The position numbers and the translations under genes were made by a program. A model generated the notes under the pieces. That model saw nothing but the letters and a program-made list of their open reading frames with translations. It was not told where the DNA came from and made no database searches. Positions 7,600 through 14,715 of a DNA stretch of 36,416 nucleotides are shown here, one piece after another. This DNA comes from CALVGQ01 sp964369385 (GTDB lineage Bacteria > Bacillota_I > Bacilli_A > Erysipelotrichales > Erysipelotrichaceae), in assembly GCA_964369385.1 (NCBI GenBank), contig CAYJEY010000020.1, positions 1 through 36,416 of the forward strand. The letters are read 5' to 3'. Position 1 is the stretch's first letter. Each line of letters opens with the position of its first letter.

Positions 7600-8898
7600 A
7601 TGATGGAATATATGATGATTGGTTTATTAGCAGTGAGTTTAATATTAAACCTCATAGTGCTAGTTAAATTAAGTAAAAAGGGAGAACAGGACAGTTTAAA
7701 ACAACAGTTGCAACAAGATATTGAAAGATCGAATCGTGAAGTGTTGACGACAATGCAAAGTCATTTGCAACTAATGAGTAATTTTCAAAAAGATACACAA
7801 ACACAAATTGCTGATATTGAAGCAAAACGATTTCAAGAATTTTCAACACGTACTCAAGATAGTATAACTACACTTAGAAAAAGTGTAGTAGAGCTTGCTA
7901 TTCAATTGGATTCACGCTTTAATCATTTTCAAAAAAATAATGATGCCCAATTATTGCAAATCAGAGATACTTTGGAGAAAAAAGTAACATCTATGCAAGA
8001 AAGCAATGAAAAGAAACTTGAAGAGATGCGAGCAACTGTAGATGAAAAGTTGCAACAAACTCTAGAAGATCGTATTAGTAAGAGTTTTGAACTTGTCAGC
8101 AAACGCTTAGAAGAAGTCTATAAGTCATTAGGAGAGATGCAAAAACTTTCAACGGGGGTAGATGATTTAAAACGAGTTTTGAGCAATGTTAAAACACGAG
8201 GTATTTTAGGAGAAGTCCAGCTTGGTGCAATTCTCGAACAAATTTTAACTGCAGATCAATACGATACAAATGTTGCTACAAAAAAAGGTTCAAATGAGCG
8301 TGTAGAATTTGCAATCAAACTTCCTGGTGAACAAGATGAGCAGGTGTATTTGCCGATTGATGCTAAATTTCCGATGGATGCATATCAGCAATTATTGGAT
8401 GCCTATGATAGTGGCAACAGTGCTGAAGTAGAGAGTGCTGCAAAAGTCTTATTAGCACGTATTAAAGGATTTGCAAAAGATATTCGTACCAAGTATATAG
8501 ATGTGCCTCATACTACCGAATTTGCCATTATGTTTCTTCCAATTGAAGGTTTATATGCGGAAGTTGTGCGACGTGGTATGGTAGAGGAACTGCAAAAAGA
8601 AAAAATTAATATTGCTGGACCAACGACAATGGCTGCTTTGCTGAATAGCTTGCAAATGGGATTTAAGACATTAGCAATACAAAAACGCTCTAGTGAGGTA
8701 TGGTCTGTTTTAGAGGGTGTGAAACAAGAATTTGGGAAGTTTAAAGTGGTGTTGGATAAAACCCAAAGTCGTATGCGACAAGCATCAGAAGAACTTGACA
8801 AACTAATAGGGACACGTACCAATGCCATTCAACGTCGTCTAAGAGATGTTAGTGTACTTGAACATACTGAACAAGAGATTGAAGTAAGGGAAGAATAA
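7600..8898 (+). CDS. rmuC: RmuC-family DNA recombination protein
   Basis: A 432-residue RmuC-type protein. An N-terminal membrane segment (about residues 5-23) is followed by a long coiled coil to about 190, then the RmuC core (about 200-380). The core contains LGEVQLGAILEQIL, PIDAKFPMDAYQ and FLPIEGLYAEV, which are conserved in the family and related to a restriction-endonuclease-like fold. The family limits recombination at inverted repeats and may act as a nuclease near replication forks. Length is typical. The start ATG 7600 has an AGGGGAA site and lies 6 bp after the flavoprotein gene. There is no functional link to that neighbour that I can see. A terminator follows directly. Confidence 0.85.
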   Translation: MMEYMMIGLLAVSLILNLIVLVKLSKKGEQDSLKQQLQQDIERSNREVLTTMQSHLQLMSNFQKDTQTQIADIEAKRFQEFSTRTQDSITTLRKSVVELAIQLDSRFNHFQKNNDAQLLQIRDTLEKKVTSMQESNEKKLEEMRATVDEKLQQTLEDRISKSFELVSKRLEEVYKSLGEMQKLSTGVDDLKRVLSNVKTRGILGEVQLGAILEQILTADQYDTNVATKKGSNERVEFAIKLPGEQDEQVYLPIDAKFPMDAYQQLLDAYDSGNSAEVESAAKVLLARIKGFAKDIRTKYIDVPHTTEFAIMFLPIEGLYAEVVRRGMVEELQKEKINIAGPTTMAALLNSLQMGFKTLAIQKRSSEVWSVLEGVKQEFGKFKVVLDKTQSRMRQASEELDKLIGTRTNAIQRRLRDVSVLEHTEQEIEVREE

Positions 8899-8920
8899 AA
8901 AAGAGCAATGCTCTTTTTTT
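8897..8920 (+). terminator. intrinsic terminator after rmuC
   Basis: The stem AAAAAAGAGC / GCTCTTTTTT (8897-8906 and 8910-8919) has a 3-base loop and a T-run. Its A-rich left side means it could also work on the opposite strand. Confidence 0.75.
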
Positions 8921-8928
8921 GTGAAATT

Positions 8929-8960
8929 GATAAAAGAAAACCCATGAAATTATTCATGGG
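8929..8960 (-). terminator. terminator of the response regulator gene, stop codon in its loop
   Basis: Read on the minus strand, CCCATGAA and TTCATGGG (8953-8960 and 8941-8948) form an 8-bp stem around the loop TAAT. TTTTCTTTT follows at 8940-8932. The gene's TAA stop (8950-8952) lies in the hairpin loop, so the terminator is partly coding. Confidence 0.7.
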
Positions 8961-9639
8961 CAGAATTAATGAATTTATAGCCTAATCCCCAAACTGTAAG
9001 CAAAAACTTTGGCTTGGTGGGAGTGTTTTCTATTTTAGCACGCAATCGTTTAATATACACAGTGATTGTATTGTCGTCAATGGCTTCTTGTTGCCAAACA
9101 TGAGAGTAAAGTTGTTCTTTAGAAAATACTTGGTTTGGATGCTCAATAAATAGTTTAAGTAAAAGTAACTCTTTTGAAGTAAGAACCAAAGGTACATGAT
9201 TCTTGTAGATTGTCATGGTTTTTGTATCAAAGTAAAACAATTGTTGAGGTGTTCCTTGTTGGAAACTGTATTGTGTATTTCTTCGTATTAAGGCATTGAT
9301 TTTGGATTTTAAAAATTCAAAATGAAAAGGTTTGGTGATGTAGTCATCTGCTCCAATTCCTAACCCTAACACTTTACTTGTTTCATCATCTTGACTAGAA
9401 AAACAAATAACGGGTGTATAATTGTTGTTTTGTCTAATGAGTTGAAGTAGATCAATACCATACCCATCAGGTAACATGATATCTAGTAATATACAATCAA
9501 ACTGTGTTGTATTTAACATTTCTTTGGCTTGTGCAATAGTAAAAGCACTTGTAAGTTGTAAATCTTGATTTTGACAAGCGTATTGGAGGGCAGTTTGAAT
9601 GTGTTGGTCATCATCGATGACAAGTATTTGCTTTTTCAT
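8950..9639 (-). CDS. OmpR-family response regulator
   Basis: A 229-residue two-domain regulator. The receiver (residues 1-118) has the acidic pocket Asp9-Asp10-Asp11, the phosphoacceptor Asp53 in LLDIMLPDG, and Lys103 in ITKPF. The C-terminal winged helix (about 130-225) ends with the typical DDNTITVYIKRLRAKIE and LTVWGLGYKF. It should be a DNA-binding transcription factor. It is divergent from a histidine kinase gene 110 bp away, which is the likely partner. No clear Shine-Dalgarno precedes ATG 9639, and the -10 box ends only 6 bases before the start, so the mRNA is probably leaderless. The regulated genes are unknown; the secreted flavoprotein downstream of the kinase is a candidate. Confidence 0.85.
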   Translation of the reverse strand: MKKQILVIDDDQHIQTALQYACQNQDLQLTSAFTIAQAKEMLNTTQFDCILLDIMLPDGYGIDLLQLIRQNNNYTPVICFSSQDDETSKVLGLGIGADDYITKPFHFEFLKSKINALIRRNTQYSFQQGTPQQLFYFDTKTMTIYKNHVPLVLTSKELLLLKLFIEHPNQVFSKEQLYSHVWQQEAIDDNTITVYIKRLRAKIENTPTKPKFLLTVWGLGYKFINSAHE

Positions 9640-9645
9640 ATTCTA

Positions 9646-9674
9646 AGTATACTAAAAGAAGAAAGAATAGTAAA
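9646..9674 (-). promoter_or_regulatory. promoter of the response regulator gene, predicting a leaderless mRNA
   Basis: On the minus strand TTTACT (9669-9674), a 17-bp spacer and TATACT (9646-9651) form a good sigma-A promoter. The -10 ends 6 bp before the ATG, so transcription should start at or next to the start codon. Confidence 0.55.
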
Positions 9675-9714
9675 CTAACATCCAACATTTGATTTGTTGT
9701 AGATGAATTGAATA

Positions 9715-9723
9715 TGTTAAAAT
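9715..9723 (+). promoter_or_regulatory. extended -10 promoter of the sensor kinase
   Basis: TGTTAAAAT is an extended -10 (TG-n-TAAAAT), 27 bp before the kinase start at 9750. The possible -35, TTGTTG at 9694-9699, is weak. It lies back to back with the regulator promoter in a 110-bp divergent region where one regulator site could control both. Confidence 0.4.
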
Positions 9724-9749
9724 AAAAAAAGAAAATGGATGTGATCTCA

Positions 9750-11333
9750 ATGGTAAAAAAACCAATTATAATTCTTATATTTTTTATCTTATTTAGTATT
9801 ATTGCTAGTTTGTTTTTTATTACGGAATATTATGAAGAAATATTGATAAATCAAGAAGCACAAAAAAATGAAGTTATTGCTCAAAATAATATCAATAACA
9901 TCAAATTTTATCTGGAAAGTGAACTTGAACAAATGGATGTGTTTCTTGAAAATGCAGACAAAGATGAATTAGATGGTTTTACAGAATTGTATGCGAATTA
10001 TTATGATGTAGAACTACAAGAAACAGTGGGATCAACAAAGTCATCCGCTTTTTTATCAGACTGGCAAATAGAGTTAGGTGATTATATGTTTTATCTTGTA
10101 AAACCACTGAATGATTATACTTTTGTCATGAAGATTTCTGCTCAAGAAATGTATGAACAATACTTAGCAGAAGTAAGATTGGGATCAAGAGGATATACAA
10201 GCTTAAAAGATGAAAATGGTATCGTTGTGATGCACATTGATGTAGACCAAATTGGAGTAGATACATTCCACGAACGCTATGATTCGTATCCTGAAATCAA
10301 TACAGAAGAATCAAGAGATTTACTATACCATCAATATCATCTTGACTATGGTAGTAACATTGTTGAGTCTTATTGGTGGGAAGACAATCAATCTGAATTA
10401 TCACTTAAGCTTATATCTTATGCTTCTGAGCAAATTGCAGGGCATAAGTTCGTTACAACTGTAGTAGTAGATGTAGAAGAAGTAATTGGGCCTATACATA
10501 GTTTAACGATGATACTAAGTGTACTCGCCACTGTTTTAATACTTTTTATAAGCTTTATTGTCTACAGTTACCAAATTGCGAAACGAAAAGAACAAAAGGC
10601 CAATCACGAATTAGTATTGGCAAAGTATGAGGAGCAGTTTCATGCCCAAGAGAGTCAAATGCAAAGGTTTGAGCAATCTCAAGCGATTAGTGTATTTAGT
10701 ACAAGCTTAGCACACGAACTAAATAATATGCTGACCCCGGCAATGATTTATTGTGACATTCTTCGACAAAAGAATTTATCACAAGAAATGAGTGAGATTG
10801 TAGAGATGATTACTAATTCAATTGAAAGTTGCAAAGATTTAACAATGCAATTAAAAGAAGTAGGAAAACATAGTGATATTGAAATTTTTGAGTGTTTTGA
10901 TTATCGAGATTGGTTGATTACACAAATGGAATTTGTAAGATATTTAATTCCTAAGAGAATTGAGTTAAGGCAAACGATAACGAGCAAGGATTGTTTAATA
11001 CATGGGAATCAACGTGCCCTTCAACAAGTGCTCATTAACTTAATCTACAATGCAATTCAAGCCATTGAGGGGCAAGGGGTAATCGAAATTAATCTGACTT
11101 TTATGGAGCATGAGTGTATTTTTGAGATAAAAGATACAGGATGTGGTATGGATGCTTCAACGCAGCAAAAAGTTTTTGAACCATTTTTTACAACAAAAAT
11201 AAAAGAAGGGACAGGGTTAGGCTTAAGTGTTGTGAAAACAATACTTAAAAAGCACCGAGGAGCGATTCGATGTGAGTCTAAAATAAATAAAGGAACTTCA
11301 TTTTTTATAAAACTCCCAGTTAAATATGAATAA
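9750..11333 (+). CDS. membrane sensor histidine kinase with Cache-like domain
   Basis: A 527-residue kinase. A first membrane segment (about residues 5-24) is followed by a roughly 220-residue extracellular region with a Cache-like signature (GSRGYTSLKDENGIVVMHID). A second membrane segment (about 250-272) and a coiled linker lead to the phosphoacceptor box LAHELNNMLTPAM with His322. The ATPase domain has the N box NLIYNAIQAI, DTGCGMD, FFTTK and GTGLGLSVV. The H box resembles NtrB/ZraS-type kinases. I start at ATG 9750 because GGATGTGATC (9737-9746), nearly a full anti-16S match, is correctly spaced for it; ATG 9735 has no such site. It is divergent from the OmpR-type regulator, its probable partner. 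The extracellular ligand is unknown, perhaps a small carboxylate. Confidence 0.8.
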   Translation: MVKKPIIILIFFILFSIIASLFFITEYYEEILINQEAQKNEVIAQNNINNIKFYLESELEQMDVFLENADKDELDGFTELYANYYDVELQETVGSTKSSAFLSDWQIELGDYMFYLVKPLNDYTFVMKISAQEMYEQYLAEVRLGSRGYTSLKDENGIVVMHIDVDQIGVDTFHERYDSYPEINTEESRDLLYHQYHLDYGSNIVESYWWEDNQSELSLKLISYASEQIAGHKFVTTVVVDVEEVIGPIHSLTMILSVLATVLILFISFIVYSYQIAKRKEQKANHELVLAKYEEQFHAQESQMQRFEQSQAISVFSTSLAHELNNMLTPAMIYCDILRQKNLSQEMSEIVEMITNSIESCKDLTMQLKEVGKHSDIEIFECFDYRDWLITQMEFVRYLIPKRIELRQTITSKDCLIHGNQRALQQVLINLIYNAIQAIEGQGVIEINLTFMEHECIFEIKDTGCGMDASTQQKVFEPFFTTKIKEGTGLGLSVVKTILKKHRGAIRCESKINKGTSFFIKLPVKYE

Positions 11334-11336
11334 ATA

Positions 11337-11366
11337 TTCACATTTAAGTCATGATATATTTATAAT
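11337..11366 (+). promoter_or_regulatory. strong promoter of the secreted flavoprotein reductase
   Basis: TTCACA (11337-11342), an 18-bp spacer and a perfect TATAAT (11361-11366). The leader is about 40 bases long. The -35 begins 4 bp after the kinase stop codon, so the reductase can be expressed apart from the kinase. Confidence 0.65.
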
Positions 11367-11415
11367 CATCGATTATATTTAGATTGTGAGAAATATCACT
11401 AACGGAGGGAATATA

Positions 11416-13185
11416 GTGAAAAAAACAATGAAGTTAATTCTAGCATTGATGATCAGTGCTAGTCTAGTTGCTTGTTCAAGTGAAAAAACACCTGAAACAG
11501 TAGAGGGGTTTGTAGCGGGAACATACGTTGCAACAACACAAGGATATAAAGGAGATGATGTTGTTGTTACAGTAACGACATCAGATACTGCTATCGAAAC
11601 AATTGAAGTTGTTGCAGAAGGAGAAACACCAGATATTGGTGGTGCTGCTATTGAGCGTTTAGTTGCAGAAATGATTGCTTCTAATTCTACTCAAGTAGAT
11701 ACAATTTCAAATGCAACATTGAGTTCACAAGCTCTTATTGATGGTGTAAACAATGCATTAGTTTCGGGAGGAATGGATCCTACAACATTTACACCTACAG
11801 TAAGTGAAGAAACTGGAGATGTTACAAAAGATGTTGAAGTTGTAGTAGTAGGAGCAGGTGGTGCTGGTATGACTGCCGCAATTACTCTTGCACAACAAGG
11901 TGTAGATGTAGTTATCGTAGAAAAAGGGTCAATTGTAGGAGGAAATACTTCTCGTGCAACTGGTGGTATGAATGCTGCAGAAACACAATATCAAGAGGAA
12001 GCAGGAATTGAAGATTCTGTGCAACTATACATTGATGATACAATGGCTGGTGGTTATGATATCAATAATATTGACCTTGTAACTACTATGGCTGAAAATT
12101 CAAATGAAGCATTAGTATGGTTAGAGAGCATTGATGCTTATTTACCAGAACCAGGTCGTGCAGGTGGAGCATCAGTTAATCGTGCTCATGCACCAGTCGA
12201 TGAAGAAGGGAAAAAGAAACCAGTAGGGTCATATTTAGTACAACAATATAGTGCTGAATTGGATGAATTAGGAATTGAAGTAATTTATGACACTCAAGTA
12301 ACTGAAGTATTATTGAATGAAGATGGTTCAGCAGCAGGTGTGGTTGGAACTGCGGATCATGGAACAGTTACAATTAATGCAGATGCAGTAGTTGTAGCAA
12401 CAGGTGGATTTGGAGCAGACTTAGAATATGTAGCTGAATTAAATCCAGCACTTGATGGATTTGTAACTACAAATGCATCAACAATCACAGGGGATGCAAT
12501 TGAGTTCTTAGGGGCAATCAATGCAAACTTTGTAGATCTTGAACAAATTCAAATTCATCCAACTGTAAACCAAGAAGATGGATATCTTATTTCTGAGAGT
12601 CTTCGTGGTTCAGGAGCAATTCTTGTGAACAATAGTGGAGTACGTTTCACTGATGAATTATTGACTCGTGATGTTGTATCTGCTAATGTATTGGCACAAG
12701 ATGGATCATTTGCTTATTTAGTAGTTGACCAAGCAATGTTAGATAAATCAAGTACAATTGCTGGATATATCCAAAATGGATACATGCAAGAAGCTGCAAC
12801 TATTGAAGAATTAGCAACAATTATGAATGTAGATGCTGCAACTCTTGAAACAACAATGAGTGATTGGTCAGCAGCTGTTGCAGCACAAGAAGATACTGCA
12901 TTTGGACGCTCAGGTTTAGATCTAGTAGATTCTGACTTAACAACTGCACCATATTTCGTTGCAACAATTGCACCAGGTGTTCACCACACTATGGGTGGTG
13001 TTGAAATCAACACAAATGCTGAAGTTATCGATGTAGATGGAAATGTAATTCCAGGTCTTTATGCAGCAGGAGAAGTTACAGGTGGCGTACACGGTGGAAA
13101 TCGCTTAGGTGGAAATGCTGTGACTGATATCGTTGTGTTCGGACTAATCGCAGGGGAAAATGCTGCGACATATGTAGCTGAATAA
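11416..13185 (+). CDS. secreted FMN/FAD flavoprotein reductase (fumarate reductase-like lipoprotein)
   Basis: A 589-residue lipoprotein counted from GTG 11416, which has GGAGGGA 5 bp upstream; a GTG 30 bases earlier lacks one. The signal peptide ends in lipobox LVAC (Cys20). Residues about 35-115 form an FMN-binding domain with ISNATLSS, resembling the attachment motif in which ApbE links FMN to a threonine (here Thr101). From about 140 comes a flavoprotein domain of the fumarate reductase/flavocytochrome c type: GAGGAGMTAA, RATGGMNAA, RGSGAILVNN, HHTMGG and GGNRLGGNA, the last two holding family active-site residues. It has no haem motif, as in extracellular reductases of Gram-positive anaerobes fed by membrane flavin electron transfer. 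The acceptor could be fumarate, urocanate or another enoate; sequence alone does not say. ApbE is not in the window. Confidence 0.85.
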   Translation: MKKTMKLILALMISASLVACSSEKTPETVEGFVAGTYVATTQGYKGDDVVVTVTTSDTAIETIEVVAEGETPDIGGAAIERLVAEMIASNSTQVDTISNATLSSQALIDGVNNALVSGGMDPTTFTPTVSEETGDVTKDVEVVVVGAGGAGMTAAITLAQQGVDVVIVEKGSIVGGNTSRATGGMNAAETQYQEEAGIEDSVQLYIDDTMAGGYDINNIDLVTTMAENSNEALVWLESIDAYLPEPGRAGGASVNRAHAPVDEEGKKKPVGSYLVQQYSAELDELGIEVIYDTQVTEVLLNEDGSAAGVVGTADHGTVTINADAVVVATGGFGADLEYVAELNPALDGFVTTNASTITGDAIEFLGAINANFVDLEQIQIHPTVNQEDGYLISESLRGSGAILVNNSGVRFTDELLTRDVVSANVLAQDGSFAYLVVDQAMLDKSSTIAGYIQNGYMQEAATIEELATIMNVDAATLETTMSDWSAAVAAQEDTAFGRSGLDLVDSDLTTAPYFVATIAPGVHHTMGGVEINTNAEVIDVDGNVIPGLYAAGEVTGGVHGGNRLGGNAVTDIVVFGLIAGENAATYVAE

Positions 13186-13202
13186 TAAAAAAATAAAAAT
13201 GT

Positions 13203-13253
13203 AAAAACGAACCCCGAAAGTTGGACACCCAATTTATAGGAGGTTCGTTTTTA
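13203..13253 (+). terminator. terminator hairpin, possibly an insertion-sequence end relic
   Basis: An 11-bp outer stem AAAAACGAACC / GGTTCGTTTTT (13203-13213 and 13242-13252) and an inner TTGG/CCAA pair enclose an ACAC loop, with an unpaired bulge between them. It works as a terminator for the reductase gene. The CCCCGAAAGTTGGACACC text resembles sequence seen near ends of IS3-group elements. That resemblance is from memory and unverified. Confidence 0.6.
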
Positions 13254-13260
13254 GTATGAT

Positions 13261-13287
13261 AAAATAAAAAAGCTAGATAAACTAGCT
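13261..13287 (-). terminator. minus-strand terminator without a gene
   Basis: On the minus strand AGCTAG-TTTAT-CTAGCT (13287-13271) is followed by TTTTTTATTTT, a regular intrinsic terminator. No minus-strand gene lies upstream of it, so it may be left over from a lost element or act as insulation. Confidence 0.4.
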
Positions 13288-13332
13288 CATGAATATCTAT
13301 AGTTTAACATGAAAACAAAAACAATTAAAGCA

Positions 13333-13361
13333 TTAACTTTTTAACTCCATCAGGATATAAT
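13333..13361 (+). promoter_or_regulatory. promoter of hpf
   Basis: TTAACT (13333-13338), a 17-bp spacer and TATAAT (13356-13361). A second TATAAT at 13367-13372 with TTAACT at 13341-13346 has a 20-bp spacer and is less likely. Confidence 0.5.
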
Positions 13362-13388
13362 TAATATATAATCTAGGAGGAAACACAT

Positions 13389-13919
13389 ATGAGAATTGAG
13401 ATTATTGGAAAAAATATTACAGTAACAGAAGCTATGAGAGTTAAAATTGAACAAAAATTAAGTTTCTTAAGTAAGTACTTTCTTATTGATGAAGATACTT
13501 CTGCAAGAGTAGTAGTAAGAGTGTATCCTACGAATCAAAAAATTGAAGTAACAATTCCTACAAAGTTAGCTATACTAAGAGCAGAGGTAGTACATGAAGA
13601 TTTATACGCTGCAGTGGACTTAGTAATTGATAAATTAGAGGATCAAATTCGTCGCCAAAAAACAAGATTAAGTAAAAAACATAAAGATAAATTAGCACTA
13701 GCATTTATTGATGAACCAACTGAAGATAAAATCACTGCTGAGGATATTATCGTACGTACAAAAACAGTGGATGCAGAAACAATGGATTTAGAAGAAGCAA
13801 TAATGCGTATGGAAATGTTGAACCATAGTTTCTTTATTTATACAGATGAAGAAACAGAGCAAATTTCTATCGTTTATAAACGAAACGATGGGGGATATGG
13901 TTGTATCGAAACAGTTTAG
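13389..13919 (+). CDS. hpf: long-form ribosome hibernation promoting factor
   Basis: A 176-residue HPF. The N-terminal S30AE domain (residues 1-100) opens with MRIEIIGKNITVTEAM and carries the basic RRQKTRLSKKHK helix that contacts the small subunit. A linker leads to the C-terminal dimerisation domain (about 118-176) with NHSFFIYTDEETEQISIVYKRNDGGYG, characteristic of the long form that pairs two ribosomes into 100S dimers in starved cells. Length is normal for the family. It has TAGGAGGA before ATG 13389, its own promoter and its own terminator. Its position directly upstream of a sporulation operon is consistent with a stationary-phase neighbourhood, but the terminator separates the two. 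Confidence 0.93.
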   Translation: MRIEIIGKNITVTEAMRVKIEQKLSFLSKYFLIDEDTSARVVVRVYPTNQKIEVTIPTKLAILRAEVVHEDLYAAVDLVIDKLEDQIRRQKTRLSKKHKDKLALAFIDEPTEDKITAEDIIVRTKTVDAETMDLEEAIMRMEMLNHSFFIYTDEETEQISIVYKRNDGGYGCIETV

Positions 13920-13942
13920 AAGGCAAATGCCTTCTTTTTTTT
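13918..13942 (+). terminator. hpf terminator
   Basis: The stem GAAGGC / GCCTTC (13919-13924 and 13929-13934) has an AAAT loop and is followed by eight T residues. The T-run flows directly into the TTGACA of the next promoter. Confidence 0.85.
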
Positions 13943-13971
13943 GACAAAATTTGTGAAAGGAAAGAGATAAT
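13940..13971 (+). promoter_or_regulatory. spoIIG-type promoter with two Spo0A-box-like sites
   Basis: A perfect -35 TTGACA (13941-13946) and GATAAT (13966-13971) are 19 bp apart, longer than optimal. The complement of 13940-13948 is TTTGTCAAA, an exact match to the Spo0A box consensus TTTGTCRAA, and it overlaps the -35. TTTGTGAAA at 13950-13958 matches 8 of 9. In Bacillus the spoIIG promoter is likewise sigma-A dependent, over-long in spacing, and activated by Spo0A bound next to the -35. Control by Spo0A here is inferred from that parallel. Confidence 0.55.
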
Positions 13972-13995
13972 CTTAGAGATAGAAAGGAGAAAGCC

Positions 13996-14715
13996 GTGAA
14001 AACATACATGGAAGTTACTTGGTTACTCATGTTTTGTATTGCTTATTGTAGTCATGTAGTTGCCTGCTCGCTTGTTTTTAGTGTTATTCCTAGAAAAAAA
14101 ATAGTATTAGTTTCAGCACTCTATGCACTTTGTGCTTTGGTAGGCGTAGAATCACTCGTAGGAATTATATTGATTGAACTGATTCAATGTATTTTAATAT
14201 ATCGAAGAAATATCAAGTGTATGCTTCAAATGCAACTCATTCGAATGTTTTTTGTCGCCTTGGCACAGTGGAGTATATCAGCATACTTAAAGCATTGGAT
14301 TATTTTTATACCAAAAACAAGTCATCAATGGATCCCTTATCTTATGGGGATAGGTATTTTTCATGTTGTATATCAATATATATTGATTCCGAGAATCCAA
14401 AGACAGCGTTTTGAGGTTGAGGTTCAAATCGAACTTTATGGTAAAACACTAAAGTGTTTAGGATTAATCGATACAGGAAATTCACTACATCATCAACACT
14501 TACCTGTATTGTTTTTATCTGATAAGTATGATGAGTATGTCAATTCTTTTGAAGGTGAGTTGATCCAGTATCGTTCTATTCAACATCAACACTGGTGTAA
14601 GATTCATCCATGTAAAATTGAAATTGGTGGAGCTAAAAAATTAGCATTTGTATCTATGAGTACGCAGTTAAATAAGCCGATTGATTGTCTACTAAATTCA
14701 CGGTTATTCTATTAA
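13996..14715 (+). CDS. spoIIGA: SpoIIGA-like sporulation sigma-E processing peptidase
   Basis: A 239-residue protein. The N-terminal half is hydrophobic with about five membrane segments (residues about 5-135). The C-terminal half holds an aspartic-protease-like motif GLIDTGNSL with Asp159 as the expected catalytic residue. It ends with the short PIDCLLNSRLF stretch that resembles the SpoIIGA C-terminus. SpoIIGA sits in the spore septum and cleaves the pro-sequence from sigma E in the mother cell. This one is much shorter than the roughly 300 residues of Bacillus, mainly before the protease domain. GTG 13996 has AAAGGAGA upstream. The gene overlaps the sigma factor start by one base, which supports the identification as strongly as the sequence does. 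Confidence 0.85.
   Translation: MKTYMEVTWLLMFCIAYCSHVVACSLVFSVIPRKKIVLVSALYALCALVGVESLVGIILIELIQCILIYRRNIKCMLQMQLIRMFFVALAQWSISAYLKHWIIFIPKTSHQWIPYLMGIGIFHVVYQYILIPRIQRQRFEVEVQIELYGKTLKCLGLIDTGNSLHHQHLPVLFLSDKYDEYVNSFEGELIQYRSIQHQHWCKIHPCKIEIGGAKKLAFVSMSTQLNKPIDCLLNSRLFY

Noticed and set aside
14685..14714. Upstream ATG for sigE
   Set aside because: It lies inside spoIIGA without a ribosome binding site, and the extra ten residues do not match sigma E. ATG 14715 overlaps the spoIIGA stop and fits the family N-terminus.
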